In this document: positions 33,575-41,529 of the stretch, one piece after another | How the letters are laid out: every line of letters begins with the position of its first letter | How positions within the stretch are numbered: the first letter of the stretch is position 1 | Source of the DNA: Clostridiales bacterium | GTDB taxonomy: Bacteria; Bacillota; Clostridia; Lachnospirales; Lachnospiraceae | Reading direction: 5' to 3' | NCBI GenBank assembly: GCA_012520655.1 | Contig: JAAYNW010000046.1 | Coordinates: forward strand, 1 to 42,587 | Length of the DNA stretch: 42,587 nucleotides | The notes under the pieces: model-generated | Database searches by the model: none | Seen by the model: only the letters and a program-made list of their open reading frames with translations | What the model was told of the DNA's origin: nothing | Translations under genes and position numbers: made by a program

Positions 33575-34075
33575 ATGACAGAAGGTGAGTTCCCTTACGA
33601 GATTCGTATGGCATATGAGAATGAGTGGGAAGAATCTATAGCTTTGGCATGGAAGACTTTTCTTCAGTTCGAAGCGGAAGATTATGAACCTGAAGGAGTC
33701 AGAAGTTTTGAAAATTTTATAACCGACAATGCGCTGCACCGCATGTTCATTATGGGTGCATATCAAATGTTTGTCGCACGTAAAGACGGCAAGATAGTCG
33801 GTATGATTACGGTCAGAAGCAATTCCCATATTTCGCTTTTGTTCGTAGATGAGAAGCATCACAGAAAAGGGGTAGGAAGAGCTCTGATATCCCGCCTATG
33901 CGAGTATCTCAAGACAGAGCTGGGAATCGAAAGAGTTACGGTAAACTCCTCTCCGTTCGGAGTGGGGTTTTACCATAGATTGGGGTTTAGAGACCTACAA
34001 TCGGAACAGACGACCGACGGCATCCGGTATACGCCTATGGAATTGCTTCTGACAATCCGGTATCCGGCCGATTAA
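33575..34075 (+). CDS. GNAT family N-acetyltransferase
   Basis: A 166-residue acetyltransferase of the GNAT fold. The acetyl-CoA-binding block is LLFVDEKHHRKGVGRALISR (RxxGxG/A type), followed by the beta-bulge region VTVNSSPFGVGFYHRLGF. The N-terminal IRMAYENEWEESIALAWKTF matches helix 1 of the fold. The acceptor is unknown; the family includes enzymes acting on proteins, amines and antibiotics, and nothing here points to one. AAAGGGCAG precedes the ATG. It appears to be the first gene of a unit with the YesL-like protein 30 bases downstream. Confidence 0.88.
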   Translation: MTEGEFPYEIRMAYENEWEESIALAWKTFLQFEAEDYEPEGVRSFENFITDNALHRMFIMGAYQMFVARKDGKIVGMITVRSNSHISLLFVDEKHHRKGVGRALISRLCEYLKTELGIERVTVNSSPFGVGFYHRLGFRDLQSEQTTDGIRYTPMELLLTIRYPAD

Positions 34076-34105
34076 GAATAATAAAAAGGAAAAGGATTAT
34101 TTAAT

Positions 34106-34774
34106 ATGAGTAAGTTTTTTGACATGGATAGTCCGGTCATGCGTTTTTTAACTGTTATGGCCGATTTAATGATACTGAATATTCTGACAATAATATGTTG
34201 TATTCCGATTTTTACGGTAGGAGCATCTTTGACAGCGCTGAATTACGTGTTGCTTAAAATGGTGCGCAACGAAGAAGGATATATTGTCAAATCATTCTTT
34301 AAGTCTTTTAAGCAGAATTTCAGACAGGCGACTATCATATGGTTGATTATTTTCGTATTTATACTGGTTTTTGTGGGGGATATTTTGATTTTTAACTATT
34401 CCGCCATGGAATTTCCGAAAGCGCTCAGAATCTTCCTGCTTGTTATGGCACTGTTCATGATGATGGTAGCTATATACGTATTTCCTGTGCTTTCCAGGTT
34501 TGACAATACGGTTATGAACACGATTAAGAATTCTTTGTTCATGTCGATTTTGAGTTTCCCTAAAACAATTCTGATGCTGATCATTTATGCGGCACCGTTA
34601 GTCCTGCTTTATATTACCCCGATGGCGGTTCCTCTCTCGTTTATGTTTGGAATTTCGGCGCCGACTTACTTTTCTGCAATGCTATACAGCGGAACCTTTA
34701 AAAAATTTGAACCCGAAGAAGAACCTACAGGAGATAGATTTGAAACTAATAGTCAAGAAGATGATGTAAATTAA
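34106..34774 (+). CDS. YesL/DUF624 family membrane protein
   Basis: A 222-residue membrane protein of the DUF624 (YesL) family, with about five hydrophobic segments (near 14-40, 67-95, 103-122, 140-165, 168-190) and an acidic C-terminal tail. The N-terminal signature FLTVMADLMILNILTIICCI followed by PIFTVGASLTALNYVLLKMV is typical. YesL genes often stand beside YesMN two-component systems and carbohydrate ABC transporters, but here the partner is a diguanylate cyclase. Function unknown. AAAAGGAAAAGGA precedes the ATG, and the cyclase gene follows within 14 bases, so co-expression is likely. Confidence 0.87.
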   Translation: MSKFFDMDSPVMRFLTVMADLMILNILTIICCIPIFTVGASLTALNYVLLKMVRNEEGYIVKSFFKSFKQNFRQATIIWLIIFVFILVFVGDILIFNYSAMEFPKALRIFLLVMALFMMMVAIYVFPVLSRFDNTVMNTIKNSLFMSILSFPKTILMLIIYAAPLVLLYITPMAVPLSFMFGISAPTYFSAMLYSGTFKKFEPEEEPTGDRFETNSQEDDVN

Positions 34775-34788
34775 TTAGGGAGATGGCA

Positions 34789-36321
34789 ATGAAAGATGGG
34801 CAAACAAGAGCGGCTGTTGCACAATGGCTGATTCCGGCCATTGTATTAATAGTAGTTGTTATCGTAATGTTATTTAACTTTTCAGCGAAGAGCAGTCAAT
34901 CCGCTGCGGAAGAAGTAGAAAACCGTATGGTCGATGTGGTCGAGAAATACGCCATAAAGATAAAATATGAGCTGGCATCTATGGCAAATGCGGGGAAGCC
35001 GGTTGGCCACCTTATGGGGGAGTACATCGCCTTTAACGGGGGATTTTCTGCTAAGATGGCAAGCGTCCTGAAAGACAATACCAAAGCATACGCGATAATT
35101 TACTGTGATTCCGGCGAGAACGGAATGGATCAGAATGCCATCAAGGTGAATCTCAAAGACCTAAGTTATTTTGCGGAAATATTTGAAGAAGCAGCGGGTG
35201 GTAATACCTCCGACGCTGACGAACAAATGGCTGCCGACAACAAGGCAGTGAAGTATGTCTATGTGAAAGATGATGAAATCGGCATGGGTAAGGAAGCTGT
35301 TGTGGCCGTTATCTCTCTGGATACAGAGAAGGGCTCGGATAAACTGTTAATGTATTATCCCATCGATAATTTCAAAGGTTTATTTAAAAAAACAGAATTT
35401 GACGCAGATGCTTTTTATTTTTTAATTAATCCCGACGGAACGATTATGGAAACAACCGACTACGAAAGTGAGTTTCTCAAAGGCGATAATATATGGACAA
35501 CGATCGAACAAAGCGGTAAGTATGACGAAGCAATTGCAAAGGCGATGATTAGAATGAAAAGCAAAGCATCTGGGAGCTTTAGTGCGGTGGTAAACGGTGA
35601 AGCAAGGAAATTCGTATATGCCCCGGTTGGAATTAACAAATGGACGCTGGTAGCCGGTGTAAACCAAAGCTATGCGGATAATCTTCAGGCAAGAGAATGG
35701 GGCAACGCCAAGCAGATGATATATCAGCTTGTAGTAGCTATTTGGGTATTCCTCGGACTGATAGTCGTTATCAATATTATCGATAAGATAAAGAGCACCG
35801 AGAAAAGCAAGGAGCTTGGAGAAATAGCGGATACGGATCTTCTTACAAGTCTGAACAATAAATTAGCAACAGAACGGAAAATTAAAGAATGGATGGAAAA
35901 AAACCCCAATGAACAAGGGTTGATGTTTGTTCTGGATATTGATAATTTCAAAAAAATCAACGATACCTTGGGACATGCTTTCGGAGATGAAGTATTGCGA
36001 TCTCTCGGGCATCAGATCGGCTCTATTTTCCGTGCAACGGACGTTATCGGAAGAACCGGCGGAGATGAATTTACCATATTTTTAAAACATTTGAACGATG
36101 ATGCTCTGTTGGAAAGGGAAGCGAAGAAGCTCTGCAATTTCTTTGAGAACTTCCAGGCGGGGGAATATGTAAAATATATGGTAACCGCAAGTATAGGCGC
36201 GGCGGTGTTTCCCAGAGACGGTAAAGACTTTGAGAGCTTGTACAAAGCGGCTGACAATGCCCTCTATAGCGCTAAGAAAAGAGGCAAGAACCAGCTGGCA
36301 TTTTATGGTGATGACGAGTAA
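34789..36321 (+). CDS. Membrane diguanylate cyclase, Cache sensor
   Basis: Makes cyclic di-GMP from GTP. Helix 1 is at about 14-33, a large extracytoplasmic region (about 35-300) resembles a dCache sensor (FYFLINPDGTIMETTDYESE; FVYAPVGINKWTLVAGVNQS), helix 2 is at about 308-330, and a GGDEF domain fills the rest. The active-site motif is intact (GGDEF at about 424-428), and an RxxD product-inhibition site (RATD, 415-418) lies five residues before it, so feedback control is expected. I chose ATG 34789 because AGGGAG ends 6 bases before it; the ATG at 34783 directly abuts that site. No EAL domain is present. Confidence 0.93.
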   Translation: MKDGQTRAAVAQWLIPAIVLIVVVIVMLFNFSAKSSQSAAEEVENRMVDVVEKYAIKIKYELASMANAGKPVGHLMGEYIAFNGGFSAKMASVLKDNTKAYAIIYCDSGENGMDQNAIKVNLKDLSYFAEIFEEAAGGNTSDADEQMAADNKAVKYVYVKDDEIGMGKEAVVAVISLDTEKGSDKLLMYYPIDNFKGLFKKTEFDADAFYFLINPDGTIMETTDYESEFLKGDNIWTTIEQSGKYDEAIAKAMIRMKSKASGSFSAVVNGEARKFVYAPVGINKWTLVAGVNQSYADNLQAREWGNAKQMIYQLVVAIWVFLGLIVVINIIDKIKSTEKSKELGEIADTDLLTSLNNKLATERKIKEWMEKNPNEQGLMFVLDIDNFKKINDTLGHAFGDEVLRSLGHQIGSIFRATDVIGRTGGDEFTIFLKHLNDDALLEREAKKLCNFFENFQAGEYVKYMVTASIGAAVFPRDGKDFESLYKAADNALYSAKKRGKNQLAFYGDDE

Positions 36322-36372
36322 AAGAGAATGAAAAAGGAAAATTAATAAGAGAAGATTCAAGGAGGACACGGA

Positions 36373-37032
36373 ATGGAAAAATGGCGTTGCACAGTATGCG
36401 GTTATATTCATGAGGGGCCTTTGCCGGAGGGATTCACCTGCCCCGTATGTAAGCAGCCGGCTTCGAAATTCGTAAAGGTTGAAGAGCCAAAAGCAGGAAA
36501 TATTTATGCGGGAACAAAGACGGAAAAGAACTTGATGGAAGCTTTTTCAGGCGAAAGTCAAGCGAGAAACAAGTATACATATTTTGCTAATATTGCACAG
36601 CAGGAAGGCTATGACCAGCTGGCGGAAATCTTTTTAAAAACAGCCAGAAACGAGCAGGAGCATGCGAGAGTATGGTTCCAGGAGCTGGGACATTTAGGGA
36701 AAACTGCGGCTAATTTGCTGGCGGCTGCCGAAGGTGAGAATTATGAATGGACGGATATGTACGATCGGTTTGCGAAAGATGCGGACGAAGAAGGTTTTAC
36801 AGAACTGGCAGAGAAGTTCCGCAAAGTTGCGGCCATTGAAAAAACCCATGAAGAAAGATACCGCGCACTGCTTAAGAATGTGGAAATGGAGCAGGTATTT
36901 GAAAAAAGTGAGGAAGCTATATGGGAATGCCGTGTATGCGGTCATCTCGTAATGGGTAAGAAAGCACCGGAAGTATGTCCGGTATGTGGAATGTCACAAA
37001 GCTTTTTCGAGCTCAGAAAAGAGAATTATTAA
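36373..37032 (+). CDS. rbr: Rubrerythrin with two rubredoxin domains
   Basis: A peroxide-reducing non-haem iron protein of anaerobes. It has a rubredoxin-type site at the N terminus (Cys6, Cys9, Cys23, Cys26: WRCTVCGY and FTCPVCKQ), a ferritin-like di-iron four-helix domain (about 45-170; [29 protein letters not shown] with two ExxH pairs), and a second rubredoxin-type site at the C terminus (Cys186, Cys189, Cys202, Cys205). Classic rubrerythrin has only the C-terminal one and reverse rubrerythrin only the N-terminal one. AAGGAGG precedes the ATG by 6 bases. It lies 51 bases after the cyclase gene and could be read with it. Confidence 0.93.
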   Translation: MEKWRCTVCGYIHEGPLPEGFTCPVCKQPASKFVKVEEPKAGNIYAGTKTEKNLMEAFSGESQARNKYTYFANIAQQEGYDQLAEIFLKTARNEQEHARVWFQELGHLGKTAANLLAAAEGENYEWTDMYDRFAKDADEEGFTELAEKFRKVAAIEKTHEERYRALLKNVEMEQVFEKSEEAIWECRVCGHLVMGKKAPEVCPVCGMSQSFFELRKENY

Positions 37033-37047
37033 TTTTTATGCAAGTAA

Positions 37048-37064
37048 GCGCATCATGCGCGTTT
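37048..37064 (+). terminator. Weak hairpin after rubrerythrin gene
   Basis: GCGCAT-C-ATGCGC (37048-37060) is a perfect short dyad followed by GTTT only, 15 bases after the rubrerythrin stop. It may be a weak terminator. The rest of 37065-37284 is AT-rich and holds the direct repeat noted separately and a possible -10 box TATACT at 37206-37211 for the next gene, without a clear -35. Confidence 0.3.
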
Positions 37065-37065
37065 G

Positions 37066-37156
37066 TACAATGTGTATAAGATAAAAAAAAAATATTGTTC
37101 AAATTGACGCGGTTAATAAAAAAAAATAAGTAATGTAAGCAATTTCTACAATGTGT
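37066..37156. repeat. 10-bp direct repeat upstream of msmK
   Basis: TACAATGTGT occurs at 37066-37075 and 37147-37156, 81 bases apart start to start, in the leader of the ATPase gene. Spacing is not far from eight helical turns (about 84 bases). A regulator binding two sites with looping is possible; chance is not excluded. Confidence 0.35.
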
Positions 37157-37284
37157 CCGAAAATCTTTGTGGAATGTTGGTATGGCGTAAAGAGTCAGGA
37201 TTAGATATACTTAATTCATGGTTCATTAACGAATTCGGACGACGGTTCGGGATCGTGAGACAAGATGATTAGGAGGCAAATAAA

Positions 37285-38394
37285 ATGGCAAGTTTATCAT
37301 TAAAAAATATCTGTAAAGTATATCCTAACGGGTTTGAAGCAGTAAAAGATTTTAATCTTGAAATTACAGATCAGGAATTTATTATTTTCGTAGGACCGTC
37401 TGGATGCGGTAAATCTACAACTCTTCGTATGATTGCAGGTTTGGAGGATATTACGTCCGGCGAACTGAAGATCGGTGACAGAGTAGTGAACGATGTTGAA
37501 CCTAAAGACAGAGATATAGCGATGGTATTCCAGAACTACGCATTGTATCCTCATATGTCGGTTTATGACAATATGGCTTTCGGCCTTAAGTTAAGAAAAG
37601 TTCCGAAGGATGAAATCGATAAAATGGTAAAAGAGGCAGCTAAGATTCTTGACTTAACACCTCTTCTTGATCGTAAACCGAAGGCTCTTTCCGGTGGTCA
37701 GAGACAGCGTGTTGCTATGGGTCGTGCTATCGTTCGTAATCCTAAGGTATTCCTTATGGATGAACCTCTTTCCAACTTGGATGCAAAGCTTCGTGTGCAG
37801 ATGCGTATCGAGATTGCCAAATTGCACCAGAGATTAGGCACAACCATTATTTACGTTACACATGACCAGACAGAGGCTATGACACTCGGTACAAGAATCG
37901 TAGTTATGAAAGACGGTGTTATCCAGCAGGTAGATACACCTCAGAACTTATATGAGAAACCTACGAACCTTTTCGCAGCAGGATTCATGGGTTCACCTCA
38001 GATGAACTTCCTGGATGCTGAAGTTGAAGTAAACGGTGATATCGCAAGCCTTAAGGTTGCTGGCAACAGCATTCCTCTTCCTCCGGCAAAATCCAAGAAA
38101 TTGATTGAAGCGGGCTATGCAGGAAAGAAGGTTACATTTGGTATTCGTCCTGAAGACGTATATGATTCCGAAATGTTCATCGAAACATCGAAATGCGTCT
38201 TTGAATCTACCGTTAAAGTATATGAATTGCTCGGTGCAGAAGTTTACTTATACTTTGATTTGGCTGAGTTCCCGATTACTGCAAGAGTAGATTCCCGTAC
38301 GACAGCAAGGCCCGGCGATACAGTTAAATTTGCTTTTGATGTTGAGAAGATTCACGTATTCGATAAAGAGACAGAGCAGGTTATAACAAATTAA
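37285..38394 (+). CDS. msmK: MsmK/UgpC-type sugar transporter ATPase (orphan)
   Basis: ATPase of CUT1-class carbohydrate ABC importers, 369 residues. Walker A GPSGCGKST, Q-loop FQNYALYPHMSV, signature LSGGQRQRVAMGRA, Walker B VFLMDEPLSNLD, and a C-terminal TOBE domain (GIRPEDVYDSEMF). There is no binding protein or permease near it. In Gram-positives such lone MsmK ATPases energise many separate sugar transporters. Its codons are richer in CGT, GGT and CTT than those of neighbouring genes, which fits high expression. TTAGGAGG is 9 bases before the ATG. A strong terminator follows, so it is a single-gene unit, and the adjacent regulator gene may control it. Confidence 0.93.
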   Translation: MASLSLKNICKVYPNGFEAVKDFNLEITDQEFIIFVGPSGCGKSTTLRMIAGLEDITSGELKIGDRVVNDVEPKDRDIAMVFQNYALYPHMSVYDNMAFGLKLRKVPKDEIDKMVKEAAKILDLTPLLDRKPKALSGGQRQRVAMGRAIVRNPKVFLMDEPLSNLDAKLRVQMRIEIAKLHQRLGTTIIYVTHDQTEAMTLGTRIVVMKDGVIQQVDTPQNLYEKPTNLFAAGFMGSPQMNFLDAEVEVNGDIASLKVAGNSIPLPPAKSKKLIEAGYAGKKVTFGIRPEDVYDSEMFIETSKCVFESTVKVYELLGAEVYLYFDLAEFPITARVDSRTTARPGDTVKFAFDVEKIHVFDKETEQVITN

Positions 38395-38450
38395 TAAACA
38401 TAGGCAAGACGGTTTAGTGTCTTAATGCTTCAGAACTTTTAGAATTATTC

Positions 38451-38481
38451 AAGGGGGGATGCATCCGCATCCCTCTTTTTT
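38451..38481 (+). terminator. Intrinsic terminator of msmK
   Basis: GGGATGC (38456-38462) pairs with GCATCCC (38467-38473) around ATCC. The stem extends outward through GGG/TCT and AA/TT to a T run (38476-38481). It lies about 57 bases after the stop codon. Confidence 0.88.
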
Positions 38482-38527
38482 ATAAGTGTTTAGGAATAGG
38501 AAGAAGAAATCAGGCGCATTTTTTGGC

Positions 38528-38556
38528 TTGCACAACACTATAAAATAATTTATCAT
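38528..38556 (+). promoter_or_regulatory. Candidate promoter for PucR-like regulator
   Basis: TTGCAC (38528-38533), 17 bases, TATCAT (38551-38556). A second perfect TATAAT lies at 38562-38567 with TATAAA as its only -35 candidate, so two overlapping start sites are possible. Confidence 0.5.
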
Positions 38557-38601
38557 AAGGGTATAATTTTTAGAGGGATTTCACTTCAGAAAGGCTGGTT
38601 T

Positions 38602-39696
38602 GTGAATATGGTATCAAGTCAGGTAATCAGGACAAGTATTGAAGAATTGCACGCGATAACAAAAGTCGACTTAGGCGTGTTTGATTTGAACGGTGTAGAG
38701 ATAGCATCGACTTTTGAAGCCGAAAGCTTGGCATCCGGTATGGTGGCAGATTTCGCCGTTTCTCCGGCAGACAGCCAGGTTATTGGCAGCGATCATTTAT
38801 TGAAGATAAGGGATGAAGGGGAATTAATGTATGTCTTAGTATCGAGGGGCACCGGAGATGAAGCGTACATGATAGGTAAGATTGCAGTCAGTCAGATACA
38901 GAATCTGATAATCGCATATAAAGAACGTTTTGACCGGAATAATTTCTTCCAGAATCTATTGCTCGATAACCTCCTTTTGGTGGATATTTATAATAGAGCG
39001 AAGAAACTTCATGTGGAAGTTGCCGTGCCAAGAGTTGTTTTGCTGGTTGAGACTAAGGCGGAGAGGGATGGAACAGCATCGGAGCTATTGTCGGGGATGT
39101 TTGCCGGCCAGTCGGGCGACTATATTACCGCTGTGGACGAGAGCAGTGTAATTCTCATCAAGTCTTTAAAAAATGGTGAAAGCTACGAAGAAATAGAGCA
39201 GATGGCATATACAATAGTGGATATGATGAACATGGAGGCAATGCTGAATGTAAGAGTGGCGTATGGAACTATTGTAAATGAGCTTAAGGATGTATCCAAG
39301 TCCTATAAAGAAGCAAAAATGGCACTGGATGTAGGAAAGATTTTTTACGTGGAAAAACGGGTAGATGCCTATAATACGCTTGGCATAGGAAGACTGATTT
39401 ATCAGTTGCCGGTAAATCTATGTAAGATATTCATAGAAGAAATATTTGGGGATAAGGAAGCGCTTGAATTCGATGAGGAGACGCTTACAACGATTAACAA
39501 GTTCTTGGAAAACAATTTGAACGTATCAGAGACCTCGAGACAATTATTCGTGCACCGCAACACGCTCGTATACCGCATAGAGAAACTGGAAAAGAGTACC
39601 GGGCTCGACATTCGCACTTTCGATGACGCGCTGACGTTCAAGATTGCGCTGATGGTAGTGAACTATATGAAATATTTGGATACATTGCAGTACTAG
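38602..39696 (+). CDS. PucR/CdaR-like transcription regulator
   Basis: A 364-residue regulator with the C-terminal PucR-type helix-turn-helix at about 302-340 (FLENNLNVSETSRQLFVHRN then TLVYRIEKLEKSTGLDI), which is also the layout of sugar-diacid regulators (CdaR). The N-terminal part (1-110) looks like a small ligand-binding domain (LHAITKVDLGVFDLNGVEIA); the middle (about 130-260) resembles the GGDEF-like domain of CdaR proteins (YGTIVNELKDVSKSYKEAKM). The start is GTG 38602 (AAAGG 7 bases before) or ATG 38608. It follows the msmK terminator; I infer that it may govern sugar transport through MsmK, but the sequence does not show a target. Confidence 0.85.
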   Translation: MNMVSSQVIRTSIEELHAITKVDLGVFDLNGVEIASTFEAESLASGMVADFAVSPADSQVIGSDHLLKIRDEGELMYVLVSRGTGDEAYMIGKIAVSQIQNLIIAYKERFDRNNFFQNLLLDNLLLVDIYNRAKKLHVEVAVPRVVLLVETKAERDGTASELLSGMFAGQSGDYITAVDESSVILIKSLKNGESYEEIEQMAYTIVDMMNMEAMLNVRVAYGTIVNELKDVSKSYKEAKMALDVGKIFYVEKRVDAYNTLGIGRLIYQLPVNLCKIFIEEIFGDKEALEFDEETLTTINKFLENNLNVSETSRQLFVHRNTLVYRIEKLEKSTGLDIRTFDDALTFKIALMVVNYMKYLDTLQY

Positions 39697-39720
39697 ATAT
39701 TAAGAAGGAAGGGATACGAC

Positions 39721-40554
39721 GTGATAATAGAAAAACATTCAATTATTGTTCCGGGACAGAAAACAGGACCGGCCCAGCTTGTTTTATATCGTATTGATAA
39801 TATCAGTGTAGCACCGGATAAGAAGCGTCCGATGATAGTTATATGCGGCGGCGGTGGATACGGTATGGTCTCTGATAGAGAAAAAGAACCGATAGCGCTC
39901 CAATTTCTGGCGGCGGGATATCATGCGTGCTTGCTGGAATACAGCGTTGTGCCCAATGTGTTCCCGACGGCGGCTATGGAGCTCGGCAGCGCCGTGGCTT
40001 TAATCAGGGATCATGCGGACGAATGGAACATAGATCCACAGAAAATTATTACCTGCGGATTCTCGGCAGGAGGACATCTTGCGGCCAGCCTCGGGGTATT
40101 TTGGACAAAGGAGTTTATCTTCGGACCTTTGGGCAGGAAAGCGGAAGAGATAAGACCGAACGGACAGATTCTATGCTATCCGGTCATCACCTCCGGCGAA
40201 TATGCGCATAGAGATTCTTTCGTAAAGCTGTTGGGCGACAAGTGCGAGGACGAAGAACAGTTGGAGCTCGTGTCGCTAGAAAAGCAGGTAACGGCAGATG
40301 TACCGATTACCTTCCTCTGGCATACGGTTACCGATCAAGCGGTGCCCGTTGAAAACAGTATAAGATTTGCGCAGGCTCTTCACTCTCACGGAGTAAACTT
40401 TGAGATGCATTTTTATCCGCTGGGAGGCCACGGTCTGTCATTGGCAAACGAAGAGACGAGCAGCAAAGATCTGACAGAGTTAGAGCCCTACTGCATCGGC
40501 TGGATTGGGCTTGCAAAGGCATGGTTGGAACTTAACTTTTCCATCGCCAAATAG
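39721..40554 (+). CDS. Alpha/beta hydrolase, acetyl-esterase-like
   Basis: A 277-residue serine hydrolase of the BD-FAE/acetylxylan-esterase-like group, cytoplasmic (no signal). The family oxyanion motif is ICGGGGYGMVSDREKEPIAL, the nucleophile Ser115 is in CGFSAGGHLAAS, the acid is in WHTVTDQAVPVENS, and the His in PLGGHGLSLANEE. Members remove acetyl or feruloyl groups from plant sugars, which would suit an organism rich in sugar importers; the substrate is inferred. GTG start at 39721 with AAGGAAGGG about 7 bases before it. It lies 24 bases after the regulator stop and is probably co-transcribed. Confidence 0.88.
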   Translation: MIIEKHSIIVPGQKTGPAQLVLYRIDNISVAPDKKRPMIVICGGGGYGMVSDREKEPIALQFLAAGYHACLLEYSVVPNVFPTAAMELGSAVALIRDHADEWNIDPQKIITCGFSAGGHLAASLGVFWTKEFIFGPLGRKAEEIRPNGQILCYPVITSGEYAHRDSFVKLLGDKCEDEEQLELVSLEKQVTADVPITFLWHTVTDQAVPVENSIRFAQALHSHGVNFEMHFYPLGGHGLSLANEETSSKDLTELEPYCIGWIGLAKAWLELNFSIAK

Positions 40555-40656
40555 AATAAAAGACTCGTACTATTTATAATGGAATAAATAATAATCCTCC
40601 GGAATAAAATTAGGTGATAGGGCATATTGCCGGACAGCAAAATAGGGAGGATTGAA

Positions 40657-41529
40657 ATGGCTTATTATGACAAGAAAGTAGTATATTTATCCTATAATAG
40701 CTATGGAAGCAAGGTAAAAAGCGCAGGATTTGTAAAGGCAGAATGCTCGGGGAGAGATTACAGTCTGGACATGCGCATAAACGGAATGCGGGAATGGACG
40801 GAGAAGCAATATGATATTTTGGCGGTTACGGTTTCGGGGAAAGAATATGCGGTGGGAAGAATCTTTCTCCATAACGGTGCCGGCGAATGGAAAGCAGGCT
40901 GCCTCAAGCCGAAGGAAGGCGGAAAAGAGATCGCTTACGAAGAGATTGAAAAGCTTCGTATCGATATAGCGGATGGAAAAACGGTGGAAGGAATCTTTCG
41001 GATAGCGGCTGCCAATCAGACGGACATGCCGGAAGAGAGAGGAAGTAAGAACGAGCAGGAAAAAGCTGCTGTCCCAAAACATGAAGAGAGGGCATTGCCG
41101 GAGCTTAAAGCGGGAAGCAAAAGCGATTCCGCTAATTCAAGCCCTGAGCCGATTCGTATGGATAACATCATTTTGAACGATAAATGGCAGCAGCTATTGC
41201 AGGTGTATCCGGTAATACATCCTTATGAAGACGAGAGGGAATATGTATCCATCGAGCCTAAGGACTTCGTAATCATGAGCGGGGACTATCAGCACCTGGC
41301 CAATAACAGCTTCTTGCTCCATGGATTTTATAATTACAGGCACATCATTCTTGGGAAAGAAAAGGAGACGGGGAATCCGGAGGGCAGCTTTTACCTGGGC
41401 GTACCGGGGGTCTATTATGAACGGGAAAAAATGGTGGCTCTGATGTTCGGATTCGAAGCCTTCGAATGTAACGGAGGCAAGGCGGAGCCCGGCAAATTCG
41501 GGTACTATCTGCGCAAGGTCAAGATATAA
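40657..41529 (+). CDS. Unrecognised protein, two-domain with linker
   Basis: A 290-residue soluble protein I do not firmly recognise; it resembles uncharacterised Lachnospiraceae proteins that may be listed as DUF6128. The N-terminal part (1-110; AYYDKKVVYLSYNSYGSKVK) is beta-rich and could be a small adhesion- or regulator-like fold. A low-complexity, charged linker (about 118-165) follows. The C-terminal part (about 170-290) has aromatic-rich motifs (WQQLLQVYPVIHPYEDE, GDYQHLANNSFLLHGFYNYR, GSFYLGVPGVYYEREK). No signal or membrane helix. ATG 40657 has GGGAGG 6 bases before it. It ends exactly against the stop of the minus-strand radical SAM gene. Confidence 0.72.
   Translation: MAYYDKKVVYLSYNSYGSKVKSAGFVKAECSGRDYSLDMRINGMREWTEKQYDILAVTVSGKEYAVGRIFLHNGAGEWKAGCLKPKEGGKEIAYEEIEKLRIDIADGKTVEGIFRIAAANQTDMPEERGSKNEQEKAAVPKHEERALPELKAGSKSDSANSSPEPIRMDNIILNDKWQQLLQVYPVIHPYEDEREYVSIEPKDFVIMSGDYQHLANNSFLLHGFYNYRHIILGKEKETGNPEGSFYLGVPGVYYEREKMVALMFGFEAFECNGGKAEPGKFGYYLRKVKI

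Noticed and set aside
33272..33862. 196-codon minus-strand frame spanning the DUF1002 gene end and the acetyltransferase start
   Set aside because: Covers a strong plus-strand promoter and two good genes; the sequence is low-complexity His/Phe/Tyr-rich, as expected of a shadow.
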